A stretch of 64,000 bases of DNA, from contig NZ_VSMC01000008.1 of the NCBI RefSeq assembly GCF_008728965.1, positions 58,788-122,787 on the forward strand, written 5' to 3'. This stretch comes from Heminiphilus faecis (lineage in GTDB: Bacteria > Bacteroidota > Bacteroidia > Bacteroidales > Muribaculaceae). Shown piece after piece: positions 36,482-44,987 of the stretch (positions are counted from its first letter, which is position 1; each line of letters opens with the position of its first letter). The notes under the pieces were generated by a model. The model did no database searches. It was not told where the DNA came from and saw only the letters and a list, made by a program, of their open reading frames with translations. The translations under genes were made by a program, and so were the position numbers.

Positions 36482-37084
36482 TCATGTCAATATAAACACC
36501 CATAAAAAGCCGTTGGCCACACCGGCCACCACCTGCATGAGGGTGTGACAATGCAGAAGTATGCGCGAAGTGCCGAGTATACCGGTCAATATGATGGCAA
36601 GTGATATGACAGGCCACATGTCGACCACTGCTATGCCGTAAAACGCTATGCGCGACAATAGCGCGAGAAGACCGCCCATGGCCGCTCCGTGGGCGCTGAT
36701 TTTCCACCACACGTTGACCACACACGACAGCGCGGCGGCCACAGCCCCGCCTATCATGAACATCCACATCCAGTGAGGGGCGTGTATGCCGTGAAGATAC
36801 CATGACGCGCCTATATAGCAGGCTGTAGTCATGACGTAAGGTATATAACGCTCCTTACGGTTGTTGAGTCCGGGGTGGCTTATGACCTTTAGCTTATATA
36901 GAATGTAGATGGCAAGGACCGGCAATACGCAGGTTATAAGCCACACCATAACCACTACATTCCACCGCAGGGCCGCGGGAAGCATTGACAGCGTTGTCAC
37001 CCACAGCGCGATAAACACAGCATAAGCAGGTATGAGCACCGGGCTTAGAACCCATGAAAATATGTGTGCGATTTTATTTATCAT
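36482..37084 (-). CDS. PAP2-superfamily membrane protein
   Basis: A 200-residue protein with about six membrane helices. Late residues SAHGAAMGGLLALL and LHCHTLMQVVAGVANGF look like the second and third phosphatase motifs of PAP2 lipid phosphatases, but the first motif (KX6RP) is not clear, so it may be a relaxed member. Sits between rpoN and purE in one minus-strand run. Confidence 0.68.
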   Translation of the reverse strand: MINKIAHIFSWVLSPVLIPAYAVFIALWVTTLSMLPAALRWNVVVMVWLITCVLPVLAIYILYKLKVISHPGLNNRKERYIPYVMTTACYIGASWYLHGIHAPHWMWMFMIGGAVAAALSCVVNVWWKISAHGAAMGGLLALLSRIAFYGIAVVDMWPVISLAIILTGILGTSRILLHCHTLMQVVAGVANGFLWVFILT

Positions 37085-37114
37085 GTCTTTATAACGATTG
37101 ATCTTTAACTATGT

Positions 37115-38554
37115 TTATATCTCGCGACGCAAACGCGCCACGGGTATGCCTAACTTCTCGCGATACTTGGCTACGGTGCGGCGCGCTATGTCATAGCCAC
37201 GCGATACCATCTCGGCCGTTATGACCTCGTCGCTTAGAGGATGGCGTTTGTCCTCGGCGTCGATCACCGACTTGAGCGTGGCTATAAGTTCATGCGTCGA
37301 CGCGTCGACGTCATCCTTGGGCCGCTCGTTGAAAAAGAATTTCAAAGGATACACACCGTGGGCCGTGGCCACGTACTTTCCGGCCGCGGCACGCGATATC
37401 ACCGACAGGTCGTAGCCGGTCAGTTTTGACACATCCTTGAGTATCATGGGCTTGATGAGGCTTTCGTCATCGCCGTTGATGAAGAAGTCTTTCTGCAACC
37501 TCACTATGGCGCTCATAACACGGAAAAGTGTCTCCTGCCTCATGCGCAGTATCTTTATAAATTCTGTCGCCTCGTCGCGTTTCTGCCTGATAAACAGAGC
37601 CGTCTCGCCCGACGCTCTCGAACTTTGAGGCAATAAATGCTTGCCGTCTTCATCATCGCGAAAAGTAGCCTCGATGCGTAGCTCCGGCACGTTGTTAAGA
37701 AGCGTAAGCTCTATGTCGTTGCCCTCAACTTCAAGAGCGAAGTCGGGTATTATATGACGGGTACGTTCCTCGGCGGGGTCATCGCCTATGTCGCTCGCAG
37801 GCTTTGGATTGAGCGACCGTATGACTTTTATAGCCTCGCGCAGTTTTTCGGGCGATACGCCGACCGCCGACGCAAGCCTGTCATAGTGCTTGCGCGAGAA
37901 CAGGTCAAAATAGTGGGTCACAATCTCCGTGGCTGTCTTCACGCTGTCGCTGAGTTCACGGCGTTTCAGCTGCAGAAGCAGACACTCGCGAAGGTCCACG
38001 GCTCCTATTCCGGCCGGTTCGAGAGTGCGCACAAGGTCAAGCATGGACCTGACCTCGGCTGTCGACGCCACCTGCCCGGTCTGCTCCTCAATATCGTAAA
38101 CCATCGAATTGACATCGCGCGTCAAGTATCCGTTGTCGTCAAGATTGCCGGCTATGTATAAGGCCACGGTACGCTGCCGGTCAGTCAGATCATGCTCGGC
38201 GAGCTGCTCCGAAAGCATATCGAGAAGCGACATAGCCCCGTCGGCCGCCACCGGCTCGGCATAAGTATCGTTTACACTGTGATTGCGCGCTTCAAGCCGA
38301 TAAAAAGGTATCTCCTCCTCCGAAGCATAATCGGCTCGCCTTATATCTTCGGCCGTTTCGTTAAACCGCTCGTTATCCTCGGCGGCATCATCGGCCTCGA
38401 CCTTCTCAAGAGCGGGATTATCGTCAAGAGCCCGCCGCACTTCATCTTCCACCTCAGGACCGTTCATCTCAAGCATTTTCACAAACTTTACCTGAAGCGG
38501 AGAGAGCCGCTGTTGCAGCCGTTGTTGCAGTGATAGGCTTAATGACTCTTCCAT
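37115..38554 (-). CDS. rpoN: RNA polymerase sigma-54 factor
   Basis: A 479-residue sigma-54. Start taken at 38554 (MEESLSLSLQQRLQQRLSP, the glutamine-rich activator-responsive region I); a longer in-frame start adds 21 poorly conserved residues. Core-binding middle, a helix-turn-helix (about 365-390) and a C-terminal RpoN box (ARRTVAKYREKLGIP) are all present. Directs transcription dependent on AAA+ activators. TACTTTTG (38583-38576) is a plausible -7 just upstream. Confidence 0.94.
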   Translation of the reverse strand: MEESLSLSLQQRLQQRLSPLQVKFVKMLEMNGPEVEDEVRRALDDNPALEKVEADDAAEDNERFNETAEDIRRADYASEEEIPFYRLEARNHSVNDTYAEPVAADGAMSLLDMLSEQLAEHDLTDRQRTVALYIAGNLDDNGYLTRDVNSMVYDIEEQTGQVASTAEVRSMLDLVRTLEPAGIGAVDLRECLLLQLKRRELSDSVKTATEIVTHYFDLFSRKHYDRLASAVGVSPEKLREAIKVIRSLNPKPASDIGDDPAEERTRHIIPDFALEVEGNDIELTLLNNVPELRIEATFRDDEDGKHLLPQSSRASGETALFIRQKRDEATEFIKILRMRQETLFRVMSAIVRLQKDFFINGDDESLIKPMILKDVSKLTGYDLSVISRAAAGKYVATAHGVYPLKFFFNERPKDDVDASTHELIATLKSVIDAEDKRHPLSDEVITAEMVSRGYDIARRTVAKYREKLGIPVARLRREI

Positions 38555-38651
38555 AATCGCAATATATAATGTATACAAAAGTAACAATTCGGCGCCGATT
38601 TCGCCTAATAATGTCACTTATTTTTTCGGACCACACCCCATAAGGGCATTT

Positions 38652-39605
38652 TCACGACACCGTGTCGCCGGCATGATATGTGCCTATGTGCCGTCCTTTT
38701 TTCTCTTCAAATATTTCCGATACGGCAAAAAATATACCGCTTTCCTCCACATCGCCAAACTCGTCGTTGATCGCCGTGCCGAACATCCTCATCGAAGGCG
38801 ACAGGCTCATGTAGGCGTTGACAAGCGGAGGTATGTTGTAGCCATACTCCCTGATGGCTTTGTTGAGTATCTTGTAGTCTTCCTTGAATGACGTACCGGT
38901 AAACATCCGCTCCATCGCCTCGATATCGGTGTGGGTCTTCAGTGGCGTTATGGGCACAACGAGATGGTCCGGGTCAGGAAAGTGTTTGGTAAGGAAGTAA
39001 AGTATCATGTTGCGGCACTCCGCATTGTAGCTCGGATACATGGTCACCTTTCCGAAAAGGTATTTAACCGACGGATACACTACGGTAAGAGCACCCAGAC
39101 CGTCCCACAGGTTATCGAGCGCATAAAGCGCCTTGGGACCGGCCTTTGACGTCTGGTACTCGGGCCTCACCCATGACCGCCCAAGCTCCACGATGTGAGG
39201 CAGATACTCCTTTATGAACCGCGGAGAGAAGTCAAACATATGACTCGTGGCTATGCGTGGCTTGCCGTCGGGAGTAAATCTGATATTGTCACCGGTAATA
39301 AACCGATAGCCCCCTATGATCTCGCGCTCATCGGGATTCCATACTATCAGCTGACGGCACGGAGGATCCATAAGGTCAAACTCGTCTATGTCGCACACCT
39401 TGCCCGTACCGCCTCCGTCATTGCGGAAAGCTATCTCGCGCAGACGCCCTATCTCTTTCATCACATTGGGTGAATTGTGGGCATCTATGATATAGATATG
39501 ATTGCCCCCCTTGTTGGTGTTTCGCAGAAACTTATCGGGAGTCAACTCTTTTTCAAGCAACTCAACAGGTATCGGATCAATAATCTGCATGCTCATTTTA
39601 TTCAC
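38652..39605 (-). CDS. glsB: GNAT/hemolysin-like N-acyltransferase, probable glycine-lipid synthase GlsB
   Basis: A 317-residue acyltransferase of the putative-hemolysin GNAT family. It has IGGYRFITGDNIR, FIKEYLPHIVELGRSWVRPEY and the C-terminal half typical of long-chain N-acyltransferases. In Bacteroides, GlsB adds a 3-hydroxy fatty acid to glycine and GlsA then acylates the hydroxyl. Here the PlsC-like partner sits 16 nt upstream on the same strand, which supports that pairing. The gene name rests on family and neighbour, not on a search. Confidence 0.75.
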   Translation of the reverse strand: MNKMSMQIIDPIPVELLEKELTPDKFLRNTNKGGNHIYIIDAHNSPNVMKEIGRLREIAFRNDGGGTGKVCDIDEFDLMDPPCRQLIVWNPDEREIIGGYRFITGDNIRFTPDGKPRIATSHMFDFSPRFIKEYLPHIVELGRSWVRPEYQTSKAGPKALYALDNLWDGLGALTVVYPSVKYLFGKVTMYPSYNAECRNMILYFLTKHFPDPDHLVVPITPLKTHTDIEAMERMFTGTSFKEDYKILNKAIREYGYNIPPLVNAYMSLSPSMRMFGTAINDEFGDVEESGIFFAVSEIFEEKKGRHIGTYHAGDTVS

Positions 39606-39621
39606 AGCTTGGTGTTGATGT

Positions 39622-40470
39622 CTATTTCGTTTTTAAATTATATACTATGCGCTTCACTCTGCGGGCTTCCTCCGACGCCTGTCTTCCTCCTCGGAATATC
39701 GTGTGCGACAGCGGATTGCCCACTTTCAGCGTAAAGTGTGCATTACGGCTTTTAAATATTTCCCGCGGGAGGTAGATCATCTCGATGTTGAATTTCAATC
39801 CCAGACGGGTACGTAACTTTGCAAAATTATAAAAAAACGATGAATTTCTACCATCAAAATACACCGGAATTATATCACGGCCGTACTGGACGGCTTTGTT
39901 TATAAACATTTTCTGCCATTTCAGGTCACGCACTCCCTTTTTACCTTTACGCGACACAAGGCCGGCCGGAAAAATTATGATCGGATCATTGCCGGCAAAA
40001 TATTCGTCTACGTCGGTCGTGGCCTCGCGGCTCTGACGGCCGTGTTTGTTGACAGGAAGAAAGACCTCCTTCAAAGGCTTTACAGCCATAAGCAGGTCGT
40101 TGACCACAAACTTCACCTCGCCTCCGTACACTCGGTGTATCCAATCGATCATCACTATACCGTCAAGAGCCCCGAGAGGATGATTGCTGACTATTATTAT
40201 CCTGCGGTCGTTGGGCATAAGTTCCTCGCCCTTAACTTCATATGTGACTTTGAGGTCTTTAAGCACGGCACGGCAGAATCCGGCACCGTGTTTGCCCCGC
40301 GTACGTTCCAGTATGCCGTTTAGCTCATCCTGCCTCACGGTACGCTCAAGCCATCTGACCAGCACACCGGGTATGTAGCGCGAATATTTAGGCAGACGCT
40401 CCTTCAATGTCGCGCCCACCGCCACATGCAGGGCCTCGTCCTTGTTATGTCTTGCATTGTGATGAAACAT
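39622..40470 (-). CDS. glsA: PlsC-like acyltransferase, probable GlsA
   Basis: A 282-residue member of the lysophospholipid acyltransferase family. The acyl-transfer motif appears as IIIVSNHPLGALDG (block I, with His and Asp-like spacing NHPLGALD) and IIIFPAGLVSRKGKKGVRD (block III). It should O-acylate the N-acyl glycine made by GlsB to complete glycine lipid. TAATTTTG (40482-40475) lies immediately before the ATG, so the transcript may be nearly leaderless. Confidence 0.78.
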   Translation of the reverse strand: MFHHNARHNKDEALHVAVGATLKERLPKYSRYIPGVLVRWLERTVRQDELNGILERTRGKHGAGFCRAVLKDLKVTYEVKGEELMPNDRRIIIVSNHPLGALDGIVMIDWIHRVYGGEVKFVVNDLLMAVKPLKEVFLPVNKHGRQSREATTDVDEYFAGNDPIIIFPAGLVSRKGKKGVRDLKWQKMFINKAVQYGRDIIPVYFDGRNSSFFYNFAKLRTRLGLKFNIEMIYLPREIFKSRNAHFTLKVGNPLSHTIFRGGRQASEEARRVKRIVYNLKTK

Positions 40471-40526
40471 ACCGCAAAATTAGTCAAAATACTCGTAAAC
40501 GCCCTAAAAACCGCTATCACCTGTCC

Positions 40527-40557
40527 TGTAGGACTAATCAACCCAATTAGCCCTATA
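40527..40557 (-). repeat. Degenerate copy of the CTAATTGG dispersed repeat
   Basis: Read on the minus strand this begins TATAGGGCTAATTGG and continues with GATTAGTCC, resembling the two 34-bp copies at 50722 and 51100. It lies in the 202-nt gap 40471-40672 between glsA and the SulP gene. Confidence 0.55.
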
Positions 40558-40613
40558 TAATACTCCTTCCCCTAAATTCATGCCTGAAAGCAATGTTTTT
40601 CACTATTTTTTAG

Positions 40614-40621
40614 TAAATTTG
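40614..40621 (+). promoter_or_regulatory. -7 element ahead of the SulP gene
   Basis: TAAATTTG, about 50 nt before the ATG at 40673. No clear -33. Confidence 0.5.
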
Positions 40622-40672
40622 CGCCATAATTCTACAGTCTATTAATTTTTGTTAAACTTATCATCTTGCAAG

Positions 40673-42391
40673 ATGAAGCTTTCAGGTACAATCGATTTTC
40701 AGCCGAAACTCCTATCGGCCTTACGTCATTATTCATTAAACCGTTTTAAAGATGACCTAATTGCGGGCATCGTGGTGGGCATAGTGGCTCTGCCGCTGGC
40801 CATAGCTTTCGGTATAGCTTCCGGAGTAAGCCCCACCATAGGCCTCATAACCGCTATAATCGGCGGCTTCCTCGTATCGGCTTTCGGCGGCAACTCCGTC
40901 CAGATAGGCGGTCCGACAGGCGCATTCATCGTTATCGTCTACAGTATAATACAGAACTTCGGGCTGCAGGGCCTCGCCATAGCTACACTCATGGCAGGAC
41001 TCATACTTATTCTGCTCGGTCTCTTTCATCTGGGCACTGTCATCAAGTTCATCCCCTATCCCATAGTCGTAGGCTTCACCAGCGGTATAGCGCTGACCAT
41101 CTTCTCCACGCAGATCAACGACTTCCTCGGACTTGGCCTTAAGGACGTTCCGAGCGAGTTCCTGTCGAAATGGGGTGTGTTCATATCCAACTTCGACAAA
41201 ATAAGCTGGCCCACACTTGCCGTAGGCGCCATATCTCTTCTCATTATTATATTGACTCCAAAAATTTCCAAGAAACTGCCCGGCTCACTCATAGCCATAA
41301 TAATAGTGACAGCCGCAGTATACCTGCTGAAAGGGGCCTTTCCCGAATTTGCCGTCGAAACCATCGGCGACCGTTTCGGTTCGTTACCTACCGACATACC
41401 CCAGCCCCGCGGCTTCGAACTGTCGATGGGCACCATCAACCAATTGCTCCCGTCGGCATTCACGATAGCTGTTCTATGTGCCATTGAGTCGCTGCTGTCG
41501 GCTACAGTAGCCGATGGTGTCACCGGCTCACGCACCAACAGCAATACCGAGCTTATAGGTCAGGGCATAGCCAACATAGTAGTGCCCTTCTTCGGTGGCA
41601 TACCCGTCACCGGAGCCATAGCACGCACTATGACCAATATAACCAACGGAGGCCGCACTCCCGTAGCCGGCATCATACATACCGTCGTATTGCTGCTCAT
41701 ATTCCTATTCCTCATGCCGCTCATCAACCTCGTGCCTATGAGCTGTCTGGCGGCCGTACTCATCATCGTGTCATACAACATGAGCGGCTGGCGTACTGTG
41801 GTAGGCATATTCAAGGCTCCCAAAAGCGACGTGTCCGTACTCATCGTCACATTCCTTCTTACGGTCATCTTTGACCTCACGATAGCTATCGAGATCGGAC
41901 TGCTGCTTGCCATTATCCTCTTCCTCCGCCGTGTGACTGAAAACACCCAGATAAAGGTGTACTCCGAACAGCTTGACGTGGCAGAAGGCACAGACGCCAC
42001 CCACCATGAAGTGCTCGACGTAGAAAAAGGAGTTAGCGTATACGAAATCGACGGTCCGTTCTTCTTCGGCGTGGCTACTAAGTTTGACGAAATGATGCGG
42101 TCCACCCTCGGTGATAAGCCGGTAGTACGCATACTGCGCATGCGTAAGGTGCCGTTCATAGACGCCACCGCTGTACACAACCTTGAGATACTTATAAAAT
42201 CGTCGCAGAACGAAGGCATACATATAGTGCTCTCCGGCGTGAACCCGCAGGTGCGTCAGGTACTCCTTAAATCCGGCATTGACAGTCTTGTAGGAGAAGA
42301 TCACATATGCGACCACATAACCAAAGCGGTGAAAATGGCAAACCGTATCGCAGGCAGCTATAATGCGCTGCATCACCATTCGGCCCATTGA
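40673..42391 (+). CDS. SulP-family anion transporter with STAS domain
   Basis: A 572-residue inner-membrane transporter from the ATG at 40673. Ten to fourteen hydrophobic segments (DDLIAGIVVGIVALPLAIAF, then GGPTGAFIVIVYSII and GIPVTGAIARTMTNI) make up the SLC26/SulP core, and residues about 450-555 form a STAS domain (VEKGVSVYEIDGPFFFGVAT and VPFIDATAVHNLEIL). Probably carries sulfate, bicarbonate or a dicarboxylate; the substrate is not evident. Stands alone with its own promoter. Confidence 0.92.
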   Translation: MKLSGTIDFQPKLLSALRHYSLNRFKDDLIAGIVVGIVALPLAIAFGIASGVSPTIGLITAIIGGFLVSAFGGNSVQIGGPTGAFIVIVYSIIQNFGLQGLAIATLMAGLILILLGLFHLGTVIKFIPYPIVVGFTSGIALTIFSTQINDFLGLGLKDVPSEFLSKWGVFISNFDKISWPTLAVGAISLLIIILTPKISKKLPGSLIAIIIVTAAVYLLKGAFPEFAVETIGDRFGSLPTDIPQPRGFELSMGTINQLLPSAFTIAVLCAIESLLSATVADGVTGSRTNSNTELIGQGIANIVVPFFGGIPVTGAIARTMTNITNGGRTPVAGIIHTVVLLLIFLFLMPLINLVPMSCLAAVLIIVSYNMSGWRTVVGIFKAPKSDVSVLIVTFLLTVIFDLTIAIEIGLLLAIILFLRRVTENTQIKVYSEQLDVAEGTDATHHEVLDVEKGVSVYEIDGPFFFGVATKFDEMMRSTLGDKPVVRILRMRKVPFIDATAVHNLEILIKSSQNEGIHIVLSGVNPQVRQVLLKSGIDSLVGEDHICDHITKAVKMANRIAGSYNALHHHSAH

Positions 42392-42532
42392 CAGGCTTAG
42401 GGACCAGTGTTGTTGGAGATGCAAAAGATTGCCCGGCCGGCAACGGCATGTTTTCAACAGTCAGAGCGGAGTTTGCTCTTGCCGCGGACTTATTGCCATT
42501 GCCGCTTTAAGTGTTAAAAATCAGGCACTTCA

Positions 42533-42550
42533 AATACAAAATTTTGTATT
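42533..42550. repeat. Perfect 18-bp palindrome
   Basis: AATACAAAATTTTGTATT, followed by TTTTTATAG. It lies 141 nt after the SulP stop and could act as its terminator. The rest of the 282-nt gap 42392-42673 holds the promoter at 42593 and nothing else I recognise. Confidence 0.6.
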
Positions 42551-42592
42551 TTTTATAGAAAAAGCATTTTACCGTAAAAAATATTGTAAATT

Positions 42593-42626
42593 TTTGTTGT
42601 TGTGTTCCGATTTTATATTAACTTTG
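42593..42626 (+). promoter_or_regulatory. Promoter of the small lipoprotein gene
   Basis: TTTG at 42593-42596 and TAACTTTG at 42619-42626 (22-nt spacing). The predicted leader is about 44 nt. Confidence 0.7.
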
Positions 42627-42673
42627 CATCGTTTTTGAAGCTAAAAATTGTTTTATTATTAATTTACAAAGAA

Positions 42674-42877
42674 ATGAAAAAGTTAGTTTTATTACTTGCT
42701 GTTGTATTCAGCGTATCAATGTTCTCTTGCAAGTCTTCTGACGCTGCTGCTGAAGCTAATGACTCTGTAGCTGTTGTAGAAGAGGCTGTTGAAGTTGTAG
42801 AAGTTGTTGCTGATTCTGCTGCTGCCGCTGCTGACTCTGTAGCTGCTCCCGCTGACTCTGCAGTTGTTGCTGAATAA
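42674..42877 (+). CDS. Small Ala/Val/Asp-rich lipoprotein
   Basis: A 67-residue protein with a clear lipoprotein signal (KKLVLLLAVVFSVSMFSC, Cys19). The mature part is almost only Ala, Val, Asp, Glu and Ser (VEEAVEVVEVVADSAAAAAD), acidic and low in complexity. Codon choice (GCT, GTT, GTA) differs from the GCC/GTC-rich neighbours and suggests high expression. It has its own promoter and a strong terminator. An abundant, unstructured envelope lipoprotein is likely; no known family. Confidence 0.78.
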   Translation: MKKLVLLLAVVFSVSMFSCKSSDAAAEANDSVAVVEEAVEVVEVVADSAAAAADSVAAPADSAVVAE

Positions 42878-42900
42878 TTAATTCAACTACAGCATGAAAT

Positions 42901-42930
42901 AAGCTGACCACATAGTGATCAGCTTTTTTT
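42901..42930 (+). terminator. Terminator of the small lipoprotein gene
   Basis: AAGCTGA and TCAGCTT form the stem with inner CAC/GTG pairs, followed by seven or more T. Confidence 0.85.
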
Positions 42931-43053
42931 GTATACCTGCCTCTCATCAATCACATCAAGACACGGCTTCAAAATACGGTTAATATATTTTTGAGGCAGG
43001 TTGGACATTTTTGACACATTGGCCCCATTCGGCATGCCGGCATCACCTCTAAC

Positions 43054-44952
43054 TCAGCACCTGCTGATCGTATCGTCGGCCCCGATACACAATTTGCCCC
43101 TTTTCACCAGTCGACGTACGCACTCGATCACATCGTCGCGGCGCCAAGACGACTCCCGCACAAGATATTCCACCGTACGCGGCTCCTGCGACACCATATA
43201 CATAACCGATGACTCAAGCTCCTCTCGGCTAAGACTGTTAATCCTGACATGCTTCCGTTCGCGGCACACGTCACACTTGCCGCAAGGCGACACCGACTTC
43301 TCTCCGAAATACCTAAGCATCAGGCTTACACGGCACTCATCGACTGCAAACGCGAATTTCTTCATGGCCTCGATGCGCTTTTCAAGCCGGCGTCGCTGAT
43401 CTTCATAGACCGCCGTAGGCATAACAACATACTTAGGCAACTCGCGGGAGGTCGTATAGTATAAGTATGGAGTAGTCTTGCGAGGTATATACTGAAGTAT
43501 CTTCATCCGCGACAGAGCCAGAAAAGTCTCGTAGACCTTCTGCTCGTCAACATCGGCACGCCGCGCTATCAAAGACTCATTGACGTACACAAAATCGGCA
43601 AACAGCCCGGTGTAGCTACGTAGCAATATGTTGAAGATACGGTCACCCTCATCATCAAGCCTTACATCATAAAGCTCATCCTTGTAAGCGATTATCATGA
43701 CACGCGACTGCATTGTCACCTCTTCGATAAACTCGAAATAACCCGCCTGCGTAAGCAGATGCATGGCACTCCGCGCAGGCAACGGCGGCAAGTCATAAGT
43801 CTTGACAAACAGGTCGAAATTAAATTCAAACACCTTGTCATAACCCGACCCCACGGCCACGTTGACAAAGTTGCCCGCCATTTCGTAAACCCTTCGGATA
43901 AGCTCTTTGTCAGGAAATGCATCGGTCACCATGCGTGTAAGCCGCGCCTTGTCGGTCTTTGCAGTCAGCAGCACGGCAAAAGCCGGTTTTCCGTCGCGGC
44001 CAGCCCGGCCAGCCTCCTGATAATACTCTTCAAGTGACCCGGGCAAATCAAAGTGAACCACCACCCTGACATCGGGCTTGTCGATGCCCATGCCGAAAGC
44101 ATTGGTAGCCACCATGACGCGCACCTCGTCGCCCTTCCACCGGGCCTGCTTCTCGTTTTTATCCTCGGGAGCAAGACCGGCATGATAATAGTCGGCGCTT
44201 ATGCCCGATGACACAAGCATGTCAGCAATCTCGCGGGTGCGCCGACGCGAACGCACATACACCACCGCGCTGCCTACGGTATTTCCCAATACACGAAGCA
44301 ACTGGCGCTCCTTGTCAAAGTCGTTTCGCACAATGTATGACAGATTGTCGCGCGCAAAACTTTTCGCATACACGTTGCGCTCTCTGAACAGCAGCTTGTC
44401 CATTATGTCATCGACCACTTCGGGAGTGGCCGAAGCAGTCAAAGCGAGTACAGGCACCTCGGGAAAATGGCTGCGCAGCTCACCGATTTTCAGATACGAC
44501 GGACGGAAATCATAGCCCCACTGCGATATACAGTGAGCCTCGTCGACCACGATAAGACTTACATTCATCTGCCTGAGCTGGGCCGTAAATGGCTCCGAAC
44601 GCAATTTTTCAGGCGACACATAAAGTATTTTTATCTTACCGAGGCGGCAGCGGTCCATGCCGAGTTTCTGCTCGGCCCGAGTGAGACCGGCGTGAAAATA
44701 AGTAGCCTTTATACCACGGTCACGCAGATTGTCGACCTGATCTTTCATCAATGATATAAGCGGAGTCACCACAAGGGTAAGCCCCGGAAGCAGCATGGAC
44801 GGCACTTGAAACGTGAGCGACTTACCGCCGCCTGTAGGCAACAGACCGAGTGTGTCGCGTCCGGCGAGCACCGACGTGATTATATCCTCCTGAAGCGGCC
44901 TGAAATCTTCATAGCCCCAGTACTTGCGCAATATGTAATGAGGCTCAGCCAC
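43054..44952 (-). CDS. recQ: RecQ-family ATP-dependent DNA helicase
   Basis: A 632-residue 3'-5' helicase for recombination and repair. Walker A LLPTGGGKSLTFQVP, Walker B DEAHCISQWGYDFRPSY, motif VI QEAGRAGRDG, and zinc-binding CGKCDVCRERK. The segment after the zinc motif is short (about 65 residues) and I see no HRDC domain. Downstream of recJ on the same strand with a 35-nt gap, so the two are probably co-expressed. Confidence 0.92.
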   Translation of the reverse strand: MAEPHYILRKYWGYEDFRPLQEDIITSVLAGRDTLGLLPTGGGKSLTFQVPSMLLPGLTLVVTPLISLMKDQVDNLRDRGIKATYFHAGLTRAEQKLGMDRCRLGKIKILYVSPEKLRSEPFTAQLRQMNVSLIVVDEAHCISQWGYDFRPSYLKIGELRSHFPEVPVLALTASATPEVVDDIMDKLLFRERNVYAKSFARDNLSYIVRNDFDKERQLLRVLGNTVGSAVVYVRSRRRTREIADMLVSSGISADYYHAGLAPEDKNEKQARWKGDEVRVMVATNAFGMGIDKPDVRVVVHFDLPGSLEEYYQEAGRAGRDGKPAFAVLLTAKTDKARLTRMVTDAFPDKELIRRVYEMAGNFVNVAVGSGYDKVFEFNFDLFVKTYDLPPLPARSAMHLLTQAGYFEFIEEVTMQSRVMIIAYKDELYDVRLDDEGDRIFNILLRSYTGLFADFVYVNESLIARRADVDEQKVYETFLALSRMKILQYIPRKTTPYLYYTTSRELPKYVVMPTAVYEDQRRRLEKRIEAMKKFAFAVDECRVSLMLRYFGEKSVSPCGKCDVCRERKHVRINSLSREELESSVMYMVSQEPRTVEYLVRESSWRRDDVIECVRRLVKRGKLCIGADDTISRC

Positions 44953-44987
44953 CTGACATCCTATACTTGACGCTTGGTACTATATAT

